The notes below the pieces were generated by a model that did not search any database, was not told the origin of the DNA, and was given only the letters and a program-made list of their open reading frames with translations. DNA of 64,000 nucleotides from Tubiluchus corallicola. Lineage: Eukaryota; Priapulida; Priapulimorpha; Priapulimorphida; Tubiluchidae. The position numbers were made by a program, and so were the translations under genes. Location: contig JAQGDQ010000018.1 of the NCBI GenBank assembly GCA_030141605.1, positions 434,001-498,000 of the forward strand, given 5' to 3'. Positions 51,011 through 64,000 of this stretch are shown here, in pieces (within the stretch, counting starts at the first letter, position 1; each line of letters opens with the position of its first letter).

Positions 51011-54000
51011 CGAAAAAGTAGGTGAAAATGGCACAGGAAAAAACACTTAGTAATATGAGTTTAGGGTTAGAGTTACTGTGGGGAATAATCATTTTAATTA
51101 TTTTTACCTCTGGCAACAAAGTTATGCTTCAGCACAATTTGTTTATTGTACTGTACAAACACTATGTGGAATATTCGTGAATTATTGATTATAATTATAT
51201 TTAATGAACAAAATATTTTGTGAGTCTTTTGCTTGTTTACATAATACCAATAAAGAGGTAAATTTTTGTATTTTTGCTTGTTTTGTCTTAGTTTTAATGG
51301 AATCAAACGAATCAGTTTAAGATTGTTTGGCTTTGGCAGAGAGCTGCTTCCTACTGAGCGTATTTTAGTTTTACTGTAGAAATTAACTGTATGAAAATAA
51401 TATAATTTTTTATGTGTATTCTTATATTTATATACATATCACAAACGTCTTTTTTATCGTGTTGTAATTGAGAAGTTAAAAAATATTTTTGTCAATCTAA
51501 TCATTATAGGCATCTAACATAATGTTAATTCAGAGATACCATTGGTAGTTATTATCTTATGTCTTGCGAAACTAAAAGTGGCTTAGACCCGCTTTTTTAT
51601 AAGCCTTGTGATTGCACGTTCAGCTGGAACGATGCATAGTATTGATACGTATTTCGATGTCAGTACGGTAAGGCAAGTTTATCTTTATGTAACAAACTAA
51701 CACTGTCACCAATAATTATATTATTTTGTTCACGTGTGTGGCCTATTATTTATAGCTATATGGGTTTTATTTTGTCTTACCTTTTAATTTAAAATATTAC
51801 CACACTTGTTTGTCTATCATCTTGTTGCAAAATTTTGCTCACAAACTTACTTACAACTTAGCTGTTAGGTGGATGTAGAGTTCAGAAAATTCTGTTTATT
51901 ATTTCTTCTCTAACCATCCACTCCAAGAATGTGCATCCATCAGAGTTTTCAGACATTAAGATACAGACCTTGGTTTATTATAGGCTTATTCACCTTTTTC
52001 GTGAACCAAGAAATTCATGATCTGAAAAACGGATGAAGGAGGCAGACACTGCACAACACAGTTTATAAAATTTTAATTGAAAACAAACATTTAAATGGCT
52101 GACTTTCACAACGTACCTTACGTATTTTGCATTATATTATTATAGGGTTACGTACATGCACGTCCAAAATATGGAGTTTGTTGTGTGTCTACTAGATGGT
52201 GCTGGCGCAGTTATACATTATACTGACTCCTGATGGTATTCTGGACGCTGGGAGCTGCTGGAGCGAGTCGTTGCTACAATATTTGCAGTTGCTTCATGCA
52301 AGAAGTGATAACTACATTAAATAGTTTGCGACAAGCCGCTGGAGTTCATTGGTTACTGAAAAGTCAGAAGGAAGCGCTGAGCAAAATAAAATGCAGTCAT
52401 ATTTTAACTGTTTGAAATACAGGAATTTTTGTTAGTCTACCATGAACGGATAAAAATAAGTGAAGGACTTCTCGAAGATTTCGAATTAGTAATAGATTTC
52501 CATTAGCGAAAAGGCATCCTAAATGTGACTTTGATTAGGTAAGTTTCTGATTTTTGTGCATTTTTCGATACAAGCTTAGAGAGCATCTAATCTAGTTTAA
52601 TTTTTGGTTAATATTTGCTGTTTGTAAATGCAGTATGTCAAACATATCAATTTAATTAAAACTTAGTTGTTTGTTTCGTAATTATAATTGTAGCAATCTT
52701 TCATGGTATTAGGCTATAGGCCTATGGTTATTAAAAATTTGTGCATTAAGTTTTTATATATTAAGTATATCACATACTAAATTTTGTTACGGCACGTTCA
52801 CTGCTGTAGTTGCGTACATTTATGATATTTTTTATTATTATCTTGCTCTTGAGCTATTTTCCTATAATTTGGACATGATAAAGTACAATTACTCAAACTT
52901 CTACATAACAAGTTGAACATTTTGTTGCGTACCAGAAATAGCCTATTGGTTTGAAACGAATGAAAATAGAATTCTGCGTGGGATGTATATAAGGTCATTT
53001 TTCATGCCTCAAAAGCATCCCTATCATCAAGACATTAAGTTGTGTGGAATTTTAAAGCTAAGGGCGTTTTGGCAAATATGAGCGCGTACACGGATATCAC
53101 GCCTCTTCGTGACACACTTTACTACGCTCATGAACTACAACTAAGCATTCCTTACGTGATTTTAATTGCTCTTACGTGACGTCAGTCCTATTCTTTACGC
53201 GCGCACAAAAACATTGTCATTGTTGACCTGTTGTCCTGTTTTAAAAACTTTGATTACCATCAAAACAGAAAGATTGTTTATCAGTTAAGTACTGTAAAGG
53301 CAGTATCCGTATTCTAGAAGCACAGGTTTTGCTAAATTGCGTAAGGATGCAGAACACTATCTGACAAGTTTTGATCTCCAGGGGAGACGATTATAATTTT
53401 TATTACTTTCACTAGTATAGCGTTAGTAAGCCCATGAATACTGTCTAAGTAATGTCAAATGTTGTGAACTTGTGCGCCTTTATTACATTGTGCAACTAGT
53501 CCTGCATTTATCTTCAGTTTTCAAACTTTCATGTGAAAATGAACTGGCGAAATTTAATAAGGTAGGGCTATATGGAAACCAGATGTTTAGTCGTACATAA
53601 AATGCCACTTTTGCTTTCCCAGGATAGTGTTCAAAGTTTGCTGGCCTGAGAATATGAAGTTGTTTGTTTATCTGTCAACTGCCGTTTTACCACATTTGAA
53701 TAAAGTCATTGCAGTCATCAATTAAGCTCATTTTTGTAAAGAATCATTTTACAATGTGTGCGTGTTCGGCTTCATCGAATTGTTGCGGTTTTTCCATGCG
53801 ATACCTTCATTTATGAGAAAAAAGATTCCGTATTGCCAAATTTAAAGTCTACGGTATAGTCGGTGATTTCGCCAATGTGTATATGCCTTAAAGGGCTAGA
53901 ACTAATTCCTAGAAGTGACCTTATACGTTTAAAAGGCAAAAAGTTATTTCAGGTTTGACCCAGTTGCTCTTCTGATGCGGTAAACGTTTGAAACCTAACT

Positions 54001-54369
54001 CTAGTGACTGTAAATGCTGCACATGTCAGTGGACAGTCTAACAGAGGTTGAAATAAGAGCAACACGGCTTGGTGTTTCTACAGAGAAAACTAAACAAGGG
54101 ATTGACTTGGCTAGTCAATCGCACGTTATTGTTGATTTTACAGTTGCTAATACAAGTACATGCCTGTTATTGCCTTCTAACTGCTGATATCTGCGAAACT
54201 GTTATTGTGTAATTGGATGCGTACAAGATTAGTCGAAAGGTTACTAAGATTAGCTGCTAGGAATTAATTATAAAAAGGTGATGTCGTTGTGCTTCACTTT
54301 TAACCAACAATCATATTATTCCTTGCAATAATTTCCATTTCAACCAAGTTACATTATATATACATACCA
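51011..54369. other. Probable intergenic region right of LRP1
   Basis: No coding exon I can support. At 52,200-52,539 (plus strand) a slightly GC-richer stretch ends in a consensus donor TTAG|GTAAGT and has no long frame; it could be a non-coding first exon of the plus-strand gene at 61 kb, but this is a guess. Confidence 0.5.
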
Positions 54370-54422
54370 TACACACACACGCACGCACGCACGCACACAC
54401 ACACACAAACACAAACACACAT
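54370..54422. repeat. (CA)n/(CG-CA) microsatellite
   Basis: ACACACACACGCACGCACGC followed by further CA units, then a TATA-rich stretch. Confidence 0.95.
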
Positions 54423-57400
54423 ATATACATGATATACATTTCATATATCATACATATCATATATAAATAAAATGTAATTGACTGCATGTGATAATAGTTA
54501 CGGTGAATTCCTTGGGCACGGTAGCTTATGCCTATCACTTTCCGTTTTGTTAATTATTTATAGATTGTACGTTGATTACCTGTTATCAAACATTCTAAGT
54601 AGTCACAATTATGATAATGTAATTAACCGGCATAGAAGTTCGAGTATTAGAGCATGAAGAAAGGTCAACTACATGTAAGGTTCTCACGTCAGTTTTGGTT
54701 TGGATGAATGGCATTTAATAGTAGGAATTTGTTAAACAGGCATCAGTTAATGAGTCGTGTGTAAACAGTAATTGTTTTATTGTATGACGTCGTAATTTAT
54801 TACCTGACGTTTTGAGAGGTGTGACACCTGTAGCACTTGCGTTTACTACATAGGACATAAAGGTCAACCGCTTTTTTGCTCGTAATATTATTATAGGCTC
54901 AACTCGTTCACGATTTGCGAATAAGGAAGGTAGCAACTCTGGCACCATTGAGTTTGCAACATTTTGGAATTTAGGCCATTTTCGTAGAGTTTCGAAATAA
55001 AAAAGCCACTGTTAAAGCAATTTTAGTGAAATATTCGCACTGTCTGACAACCTTCACTTCGTCGTATTATTGCGCATTATCGGCAATTGCATGTTGGAAT
55101 GAAAATATATGATAATCAGATTCACCTTTGAAACCTGCATGTCACGTCTTGGTGGACATCCATGCATTCACAAGCAGACAAGTAGTACCGCGCAGAGAGA
55201 GAAATAGTTCCTAAAATTGATAAACAAAGCAACTGCATTGAATTTTTAAATGTTAACCACATGAATCCAGAAACCCAAAAACGTTTAGCACACTGGACTC
55301 GAACTCGGATTCTGTCCATCGACAACAGAACCAATCCCTCTTACTTCCTACTTTAGCAATTGAATAGAAACGCGTATAAAATACAAAAACATCCCAAAAC
55401 ACGGACAAATAAATACTTGGCATCCAATTCTGAGGTGTAAAAAGTATAGGTTTTAATTTTTATGGTTTGAATGCAGAAGATTTTGCTATGACTTGTTCCT
55501 TGCGCAATGCTGAAAGCAGCGGCTTCGGTCTCTGTTTCGCGATGTGAACGCAAACTTCACACTGACGCAAACAACACCCTCTAGTGTAAATCAGGTATAA
55601 AATATCTATTATTTAAGAGATTAAATGTGCAGAGGTTAAACATCTCTATTCTAAACAGGCAGATGGGTCTACAGCTCAGTAAATACTTCTGTATAGGAAA
55701 TAATGTTGCTCTATTTTTCTTAATGAAATAGCTTGCGCAGTGTATCTACAAGGTCTAGCCCACTTTTGTTAAATTTTGTGACATTGATGATTTTTAATCA
55801 TAATAACTGTAAACGTACATGAATTTATACAGACCAAGTGTATAAACCATATGCAATATTTAGTTAAGTAGTATTCTGTGTGTACAATCATATAGGCCAT
55901 GTAGTAAGTATTTGCGACGTTGCAAAAAATAAAAAGATATACTTTCCTCCATCAGAGAGATTTCTGTTTTACAGAAAAATATTAAACCCTTTTTGAATAA
56001 TCTTAATACGTCACAGCGCGTATTTTGCATAGCTCATACTTACTGAAAACGTACAGACGGATGTACGTTATACATATATTAGCCTAAATTGCCTCATTAA
56101 AATCACACTGAATGCCAAGACAAACACTCTGACTTTTGCTGTAATTATGATTACGGCATATGCGAGATCTCATATTCCCGTTCGTACAAATAGCCCACAC
56201 AAACAGGCATTAGTTAACGAATTTATATTACACAATAGTAATCTCAAAGTCTGTTATTAAGATTTTGCAGCCTGTACGGCATTCTACGCTATTGTCAAAT
56301 AAACTAAGATTTGATTTTGTATGCACAGACCTGCAACTATTACTATGTAAATTGCAAACGGAAGTAGTAATAAAATAAGTACTTGATAAATTAAATTTCT
56401 TGCAAGGCAATAATATTACAAAACAGAACTCGCAAGAGATTCTCAGAAGTTTTGGAATGATAAAATAGCAATCACTGTCGCGTTAATCGTGTAATTTAAT
56501 GTTTGCTAAATTTATGGTCTCATAAAATTCGATTATGGCTGTTAAATGAATGTTTCCTATTGAAATATGTCGCTGTATATGCTATTCAGAGGCATGCTTG
56601 CAGGTTCATAAACAAATTTATTGTTTAATTTATTTATTGTCCTATTTAAGTATTTGCATTTATTCACCCCTTTCTGTAATATTGTTGTACACGCTTGGTT
56701 TATGAACAAAATAATTATATATTACTGTGCCGTACTTTCGTGAACTTCCTGTCCAGCTTGTCTTTCCTGTTACAGACGCGTTCTTTGTATTGATGCCCTT
56801 GAACCTTTAGAGAAAATAACTAATATAGACAACTTTGGAGCGTGCTGCTAGTCCTTTGTATGTGTGATATCAGTTTGCAGGCGGTTCTGAAGACTGATAG
56901 TTAATGCATCTGTTTATCTTGTCCCGTTAGAGATGTAAACAATATTGGGATCTGCATAAACGCACCCACGTGACTGTGCGAGAGACGAATGTCAGGCTGT
57001 CCAAATGACTGAACATTTTGACTTTACCAACAGCAAAGACAGATACAAGTTGAGTAAAACTGATGTTAATGACTTAGAACTGATTTACACAATCGGTAAA
57101 TACAATAACACAAGCCAACAAGTAGCAATGAAAAATAAATACTGACGTTATACGTTTCAGCTGTTGTTTTCGAGCGAGTCTGTAGTGATGAATAAATTTT
57201 GATGAAGCGCGGGTGTTTACGGACAGGCTGGGGACTACATCAGTATTGCAGACGTGATATTAGCAGTGATTGTAATTATACTGATATATTACTACAGTAT
57301 ACGATTTATGTTGTGAGAACTCTAGTAATCCTGTAACTAATTAGGCCTACTTGTGTTGTTAAGCCAAATGTCAATATGCTTAGGAAACTTTTGGGTTATT

Positions 57401-58554
57401 CTTTCAGGTTTTCACAAAGGCTAAGGATTTTCGCCCGAATTTAATGCGTGTAATTTAACCGTAGACCATTACTTGTCCACCTATTGTATTAAACATACAC
57501 CTGCATTGTCAGAGACAAGTTATTTTTTTGAATGATCTTAACAATATTGACAAACGAGGATTCTGCTGCAGAATGGGTGTTTATTCTACCTGTGTAGGAA
57601 CCATGACTGTGGGTGTCTACGCCGGAACTGATTTGATAATTCTCTTGTTATAGCGAGGAATTAACAGGCCGAAGGCTAGTACCTTTGTGGAAGCGTAAAT
57701 ACATTTAAGGTGCACGTCACTGGTTTACTATAACAGCAATGTCAAGAATAAAATCAAATGGTATACACTGTGTATCTCATGCTGCTATTATGTGCTGCTG
57801 AAATGCAACTAATTTCACAGTTTTCATAACAAATGTTTTCTGGCATCAGTTGATTAATCATTAAGAAGCTAATTAATGATTAATTAATTCATTCATCATA
57901 ACGAGTCAGCTATTGAACCGTTTCTTCATTCTAGCTTTTCTTTGCTGTCAGGAAAAGTAAAACAGATTTTTATAAATACACAAACTTAATTTCGATAACA
58001 ATCTTCGAGTGTATGCACATAGTATTCAACAATTGCTTCGAATAATAATTAAAGTTTAAAGTGAACATCTAAAGATCAGCACTCTTTATCTCCATGAGAG
58101 TTTCACAAAGAATTTTCCACTGGCACACTAAACAGGCTGTCTGTCCTCGTAAAACGTGTAAGTCACGATGTAACTTACTATAGGCTATAATGCACTAAAG
58201 CATCGTAAAGTGTGGATTTATCTGCGCTTAGCATGGCGATAAAGAGGTGAAATATCGTGGGAAATGAGTTGCGGAATGCAGGTACGTCATTCAGTGGTCA
58301 GCATATAGGTGCTGAATTGTTGCTGAGTTATGTCCGGGTATTCCACGTGAGAAAACAAGAAATAATGTACAGCTTAATCAGACCATTGCTCGATTTTAAG
58401 TAATTGCTGGAGATTGATCCAACTGATACGTAATTTGGGTAATATTAAAAACACTATTCACACCCATATTGTCACAAAATTAAGAATTCTTCTTCTTATA
58501 TACTATGTGTTCTGGCTTAGCTAAATTCTGATGAAACAGATAAATCTGTGTTTT
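54423..58554. other. Intergenic or intronic, no gene recognised
   Basis: AT-rich sequence with only short frames. At 55,266-55,345 the minus strand reads GAGTTCGAGTCCAGTG, a B-box-like word with a TTCTG/CAGAA stem before it, a weak tRNA-derived signal. Confidence 0.5.
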
Positions 58555-58905
58555 TCAAAAAGAGTACCGATTCATATTAAAACGTATTAGTTGTTGTTGA
58601 ATGTACAACTGTTCAAGTACTTTACTATTCTCGTTCAGTTTGATGTTTTCATCCCATGCTGGTATTATAAACTTGTGGTTGTCAAAAGCGGGTATTTTGG
58701 CAGGTGTGCAAAAATCACAAACTTCTGCAAGTGTTAACTCGATGTTTTCAAAAATTGTTATAGAACAAAGCTTGTAAGATGAGTGTAAATGCAGGTGTCG
58801 ACCAGCTTCCAAGCGATCAGTCAACAATGTCATGATTGAAGGAAGTTGCACAACGCATGTCGGACGTTCAAACGAAGTGCTGGACTTAAAGTGAATTTCA
58901 ATGAT
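58555..58905 (-). CDS. Hypothetical 116-codon open frame
   Basis: Open from a TAA stop to a TGA. First ATG lies 24 codons in (MTLLTDRLEAGRH). The text looks protein-like (EVCDFCTPAKIPAFDN, FIIPAWDENIKLNEN) and is long for DNA this AT-rich. No poly(A) signal nearby and no family recognised. It may be an exon (a possible ttcactttaag acceptor lies at its upstream end), a decayed element, or chance. Confidence 0.25.
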   Translation of the reverse strand: MIEIHFKSSTSFERPTCVVQLPSIMTLLTDRLEAGRHLHLHSSYKLCSITIFENIELTLAEVCDFCTPAKIPAFDNHKFIIPAWDENIKLNENSKVLEQLYIQQQLIRFNMNRYSF

Positions 58906-60623
58906 TTATTATTGCCGTTCAAAAGCCCGTATATCTATCTAGTGTCCTAGCGGAAATTAATGGCATCCAATAGGCGTGTATTTGCAGACGCGACCAGCTG
59001 CTGTTTGCAGGTGCTAGAGGATTAAGTGAATTGCATCAGATATAATGACAGGGTCCTGATAAAAGTGAGCAGAGCACGTGTCGGATTCCCTTTCTGGGCA
59101 TTCTCTCTGCCTGACATGGTTAATCTATCATCCCTAGCCATGTCAAACAACATGAATTTACATGCGCGTGCAAGTATCGTCTCTTGCCGCCATTTAACGT
59201 TTCTTCGCTTTTTCTTTTCGTTTACGTCTGACTTTCTCCTATGAGCTTTTCATGTGTAATGAACCAGTGAAAGCTCTTTCAATTTTCCCCGTACACATCA
59301 GCATGACACGAGTACTGTCTACCGAAGTCGAGTTGCTAGGGTCTCAGGTGTTTCAATACGCCAGGCCACGTCTTTGTTAGCTTGTATTCTCCTTTATACT
59401 TTACAGAGTGCGCAGAACTAAAAGATGTTAATTTAATCCAGTATACCTTACTTTGTACAAAGTTAAACGCTCTAATGTTATAAAGCGAATAATCTAACAT
59501 GAAGATCAGTAAAAACTCCCTTTCAGTAAATTAATTGAAAGTAATACTGAAGTCTATTGTAAATGGATTTTTTGTAGCGACGCTGCAATAGCAAAACTAA
59601 ACTATAACCCTTCACGCATAAAATGAACAGGAATTAAAGTGCATGGCTGACAAACTTTGAATTAATCATTTCACCTCAACTAATGTTTTTTACATCCATC
59701 TTTTCAAGTCTAAAGTCATCCCATAAGTAGTTATATGAACCCCCATTGTGATTATCAAATCATAAAATTGTTTCTGAAAGCCTGGTTCCTGTTATTATGG
59801 GAATGCCCGGGTCGGGACATCAAAATTAAATCATTTTGACCTGTTATTCAAGTTTCTGGATCAAGACTTTTCCATTACCACACCTTGTAGTGGCTGCTCA
59901 TGCAGAATACGAATTATTATAAGATAATTTTTCATCAGTCATAAATCAGCAATGCCATTCACCCGCAGATTTAGAAGAGAATCACTACACAATATGACAG
60001 TTTGTGGTTGTTGTAATTGATTGGGTCACACATTTGTAAAGTTACTATTCGCATCCATAATCGCTGCCAGTCACGCCAATGTTATCCTTCTTTGTAGGAT
60101 AATTTTGTTTCTATAAACAAGTTTAAGGGCTGATTAATACAAGCACAAAGCGTCAAGGGTCAGAAAGTGTAAATGTCGCAAAAATTCTATGCCGCGAGTA
60201 AAAAAGCTTCCTGTGCCAAACGTTGCTCTATTGTGCTTTTGTTTGACATTGTGGTCTTCATTACCAGGTTAATTTTTTCGCTTAATATATTTTCCATCTA
60301 CTTCTTTTTTCTTTCACTCACGCGATGCAATTTTACATTGTAATAAATGGGCTACTAGTATACAGAAGGCCTGATGCATCAGTAATGGCTATCTTATTAC
60401 GTATATTGTAAGTAGGTCACGCACCTTTTCATAAAATCTGCATAAAATAGTTTTAATAAAAACTTTAGTTTTTCGCGCTGGTATATGACAAAAGTAATTT
60501 TCATTTAGATACCCGGCACTGCATAAAGTATTTGAAGAAAATAAAATTTATAAACACACTGCGTTGCCGTTTGCAATCCGTAACTGACCAAAAAGTGTTT
60601 AAAGTGTGAGATACATCTACGCG
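58906..60623. other. Non-coding stretch, nothing recognised
   Basis: No exon, element end or RNA gene found. Confidence 0.5.
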
Positions 60624-60840
60624 GTGACCGGTAATAGTCACAGGAAAAAAATCAAGGAAAAAGTCACAATATTTTTGGCTGTGGTTAGGGATACGGGTTA
60701 GGGTCAAGGTTAGGGCTCGGATTAGGGCTAGGGTTATTGTCATTTCGTTTTTCCTGTACCTTTTTCCCTGTGACTTTTTTCTGGTAACTTTTTTTTTACT
60801 TGTGACTTTTTACCTGTAAATTTTTTATCTGGATTCATGT
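60624..60840. repeat. Fold-back with telomere-like TTAGGG words in the loop
   Basis: Left arm GGTAATAGTCACAGGAAAAA and right arm TTTTTCCCTGTGAC...GGTAAC are imperfect inverted copies. The loop (60,685-60,735) has four exact TTAGGG words with spacers. Further GTGACTTTTT units follow on the right. Confidence 0.7.
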
Positions 60841-61268
60841 TTGCAGCGAAAACTTTAGCGTACGTTTGCAGCGAAATTGTGCATATATAGTTACATCAAG
60901 ATTACCTTGTGCAGACATTGCTACCTCACATTTTAAACACTATTTTTATTTAATTGTCCGTTTCAAAGAATTGTCTTTATTAAAATCGTTTTTCAAATAT
61001 TCTCTGCAGTGCAATGCGTAATTAAATGAAATTTATTTATGCTACGTGCCAACTGCAAAAATGCGTGACTAGTTAGTTGTATGCAGCATGCACATAGAAA
61101 ATACGCTACACTACTCCTTCTTGTAATTTATGCAGCGTTAACCTAATAAACTGGTGTATTTATTTTTTATGTTATAGTGTCACGTTTTTATGTTTAGTGT
61201 TTAGTTTAGTTCAGTTCGATATGTTTAGTTTTATGAGAGCAGTAAACATAATTATTGTACAGGGAGCC

Positions 61269-61451
61269 ATGTTGAAGCATGTGTCAACGACGAACCTTCG
61301 ACGAAAGGCGTCACTGGATACGGTCGGGTCGACCGGAAGTACAAGCAGCGGAAGTACGCAAGGATCTCGAACGAGTCTGCATACCTTGGGACTGCATAGT
61401 GAAACGTCTAGTAATACCTCACATACAAGCGACACCAGTGAACCTGAATAT
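61269..61451 (+). CDS. Candidate first coding exon of an unidentified plus-strand gene
   Basis: ATG in strong context (GCCATG), then 61 codons to a consensus donor TAT|GTAAGT, phase 0. The peptide is Ser/Thr-rich and polar: TTNLRRKASLDTVGSTGSTS, later HTSDTSEPEY. LRRKASLD fits a basophilic-kinase/14-3-3 type site. GC content and codon choice are above the flanks. An upstream acceptor (ttgtacag|GGAGCC) is also possible, making it internal. The rest of the gene lies to the right, beyond what I can trace. No family recognised; probably a cytoplasmic regulatory protein with disordered N-terminus. Confidence 0.55.
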
Positions 61452-61779
61452 GTAAGTATGCGGATAACTGCAGTTACACTTTTTTGTTAATTTGGTAAAA
61501 TTGGGCATAACAAGTGGGCCTTTCGTTGAGGACATTATCGGTCAGCATACTTAATAACTTAAAAAATTAAGAAAGGCAAGCCCACAAAGGGTGCGCTCGT
61601 CGATATCTAGCAGAACAAATACGATACTGAGTCGAATAATTGCTTTAACGTTAACTCACGCTGTTTCTCCTTGGCTTTATAAACACCCATCTCCTCTTGT
61701 TTTGGTTCCAGTTTGGAATAAGCCTCTAAACAGCCACTCATTCTTTACTAGGAAAACATGTTTAATATTTTTGTTTGCT

Positions 61780-62150
61780 AATCACGCATTGCCTTGCGAG
61801 TGAGGCAACAGGCTTCATCTGGGAGGTCCAGATCAACAACAAACCTCTTCAATGTTTATCAAGCATCCTGTTGCCTGCCCAGAGGCGTGCGTTGGACAAC
61901 AAAGTTTCACTGTTTTCTGTAGAGTCCGGTTTCAGTGACAGGTGTTTTGTGGTTTTACGGCCGCCATCATCCTCGTGTATTAACACAGGCCTGTACTACC
62001 AAATGCCTGTCAACGTTACATGTTATTTTTTGTGGCGGTGGTCAAACTGATACTCTTGCAGCTGCATCTATTCAGTTTCAACTAATTGAAAAAACTCCTT
62101 TGAAAATATCGGGCATGTGGCTTAGCATACTTCATCTGGGCATCTGGTAA
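61780..62150 (+). other. GC-richer stretch with broken coding-like text
   Basis: Two overlapping plus-strand frames (GFIWEVQINNKPLQCL..., then VLWFYGRHHPRV...) are more protein-like than the surroundings but shifted relative to each other, with no clear splice sites. It could be a pseudogene or element fragment. I cannot name it. Confidence 0.2.
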
Positions 62151-62345
62151 AATTTGATCTTATGCTTTCACACTCTTTGTCTTTCCTCATTTTTCACCAA
62201 ATACTTTGCAATACTTTGCATTGCATTTTTTGACCCACATACCAAATATTTTCAAAACTTTCAGCTTATCACACTAATCGCTTATTAATAAGGTAAAATT
62301 TGCTTTTTCACGTCTATTTTATATCAACACTATTTTGTGTACGTT

Positions 62346-62479
<134 letters not shown>

Positions 62480-64000
62480 TTTTTCTGCAAAATTACATTA
62501 CTTGATTAACAATCAAACTTTTTGTCACCATACTATTAGCTAAATGTATACATAGATATATGACAAATATTTATTCAGATTCGCTGTAATACAATGAATT
62601 TAATTTCATCACTAAGCCTTCGGCGGTCGGTGTATTAGTTTGTCTCCGCTTTGCATTTAGTACATTTCGCTCTTCTTCTCCTTTAGCCTACAAAGTGAAA
62701 CTTCTTCAACCACGTATTCTGAAACGTACTTTCCGTATATAAATGCAATTCGTTCACACTGCACACTCTAACTTGCCTGAATCAAACTTGTAACTCTCAT
62801 CGGCTGAGGGCATAAGTACATTTCCATTTCATGGCTATAACGTCTTTTATGTAAAAGTTTGCTTGTTTCAAAAATTAAAATTAGCGAACAATGAAAACTG
62901 GAATTTTTTAAATTGTTATTATATTTAAACAAACGCTAAACAATACGTCGCTACATTCCCATGACAATTTTCTTGTCAATTTGCTTGCGTTTCCAAAGTT
63001 CCCAACTGCCAAACTTGCATGGGAACCTCATAAGGTTTGTACCAGAAGTGGTACTTATCAGCTGGGAACGGTAATTTGAGAAAAAATGTTAATTGCCCTA
63101 TTCGACATTTACAATGGTGAGAGTGAGATTTCAGTCATAGCCCAATAGAGACTTGCATTTAGAAAGAGTTAAGAATCCTTCGAGTTAGTGACTAGTACTA
63201 ACTCATAGATTGTGGTCAAGTGTTGCTGCTAAGGTGCTTAGCTGAGAAAAGCCCCAGGACATGCATGGTTACTTTGAGGGGAGTTGCAAAAATACATTTT
63301 TGGAACATTTACGCCCAAAAATATCTAAATAATAAGACATTTCAATTTTTTCCATTAAAATAGGCAGTCCACTAAACTGCAAAAATCATAGACCATTATA
63401 ACTTGAATCAAATCTTGCTATTTTTCGCTAAAATCCTATTTGTGACTTAATCTATTTGAAGGTGCGGTCTCCACATACCAGACTTCTCGGGTTTAAACTA
63501 CAATTATCACCCTGGGGCCACGGAAATGTTTACAAAAGACGGCGGACATTTTTCACGCCATAAATCTCCTTTCAACTTTCATTTCTTAATGAAGGAATAA
63601 TCCTCCCGCTGAGTTTATGCAACCGCGTGGCCGATAACGGTCGCTTGGTGCCTGTCAAAATTTCTTTGAATATAGATTTTGAAATTTATAATAAGACGCC
63701 GTGGTGAAAGGCCCACACGTCTAGTATTTTTTTGTTAATATACTATTCGCTCTTGAAAACGGATAACTTGGAGTCATTGTTATTCACATAATTACTGTGC
63801 TATAATGCAGCCTACAATTTATGCAACTTTTTGTGTTTTTAAATTTGATTATACATATCAAAGTACGAGTAAGTAATGCAAAAAGTTACATGGCTGGGCC
63901 TAATTAGTTTATATGAAATAAATAGTTATAAAAATAGAAACCGGGCTAGAGTGGTTGTGTTACTGGTTCTGTGTTCATACTATAAAACATTTCTAACTTA
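62480..64000. other. Right end, nothing recognised
   Basis: Probably intron of the plus-strand gene, given its open-ended donor at 61,451. No further exon could be supported. Confidence 0.4.

Noticed and set aside
50791-51119. Cys-rich minus-strand proteins near 50.8-51.1 kb
   Set aside because: They overlap the inferred LRP1 leader, have no family resemblance and include stops in short order; only the overlapping uORF is kept as a note.
54311-54538. Cys/Val-rich small protein
   Set aside because: Translation of the CA microsatellite.
61211-61435. Minus-strand frame of 74 codons
   Set aside because: Antisense shadow of the candidate exon at 61,269-61,451.

Overview
The window is animal (metazoan) nuclear DNA. 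It is AT-rich, has short phase-matched exons separated by introns with GT/AG borders, and carries microsatellites, a minisatellite, DNA transposons and a decayed non-LTR retrotransposon. The phylum cannot be fixed from the sequence. A single LRP1/LRP1B-type gene that is clearly orthologous to, but diverged from, the vertebrate protein fits an invertebrate.

Minus strand, about 50.8 kb down to the left edge: the 5' part of a giant low-density lipoprotein receptor-related protein gene of the LRP1/LRP1B class. I read 45 coding exons by hand, and all 44 junctions keep frame. They encode about 2,256 residues: signal peptide (exon 1, inferred), 3 LDL-receptor class A (LA) modules, EGF-EGF, YWTD beta-propeller 1, EGF, propeller 2, EGF, 8 LA modules, EGF-EGF, propeller 3, EGF, propeller 4, EGF, propeller 5. 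This is the order of vertebrate LRP1 up to the edge of its third ligand-binding cluster, except that the first cluster has three LA modules instead of two. The gene runs off the window at position 1; cluster III, the remaining propellers, the membrane segment and the cytoplasmic tail are not here.

Intron contents: a pogo/Tigger-like element (4.7-5.4 kb), a decayed plus-strand non-LTR retrotransposon (11.8-13.56 kb), a 2.74-kb transposon with TTAA target duplication sitting inside an 84-bp tandem array (31.1-34.4 kb), and a minisatellite with an approximately 50-bp unit and higher-order structure (37.37-38.70 kb). Two tandem duplications each copy an LRP1 splice site: a 3' acceptor at 10.8-11.1 kb and a 5' donor at 35.6-35.7 kb. 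A symmetric 63-nt exon (4,022-4,084) looks like a cassette, because leaving it out restores the canonical propeller spacing.

Right-hand part (50.8-64 kb): a CpG-containing putative promoter patch for LRP1 near 50.9-51.0 kb, then mostly intergenic or intronic sequence. It holds one good candidate plus-strand coding exon (61,269-61,451) of a second, unidentified gene, plus low-confidence ORFs, a telomere-like fold-back and microsatellites.
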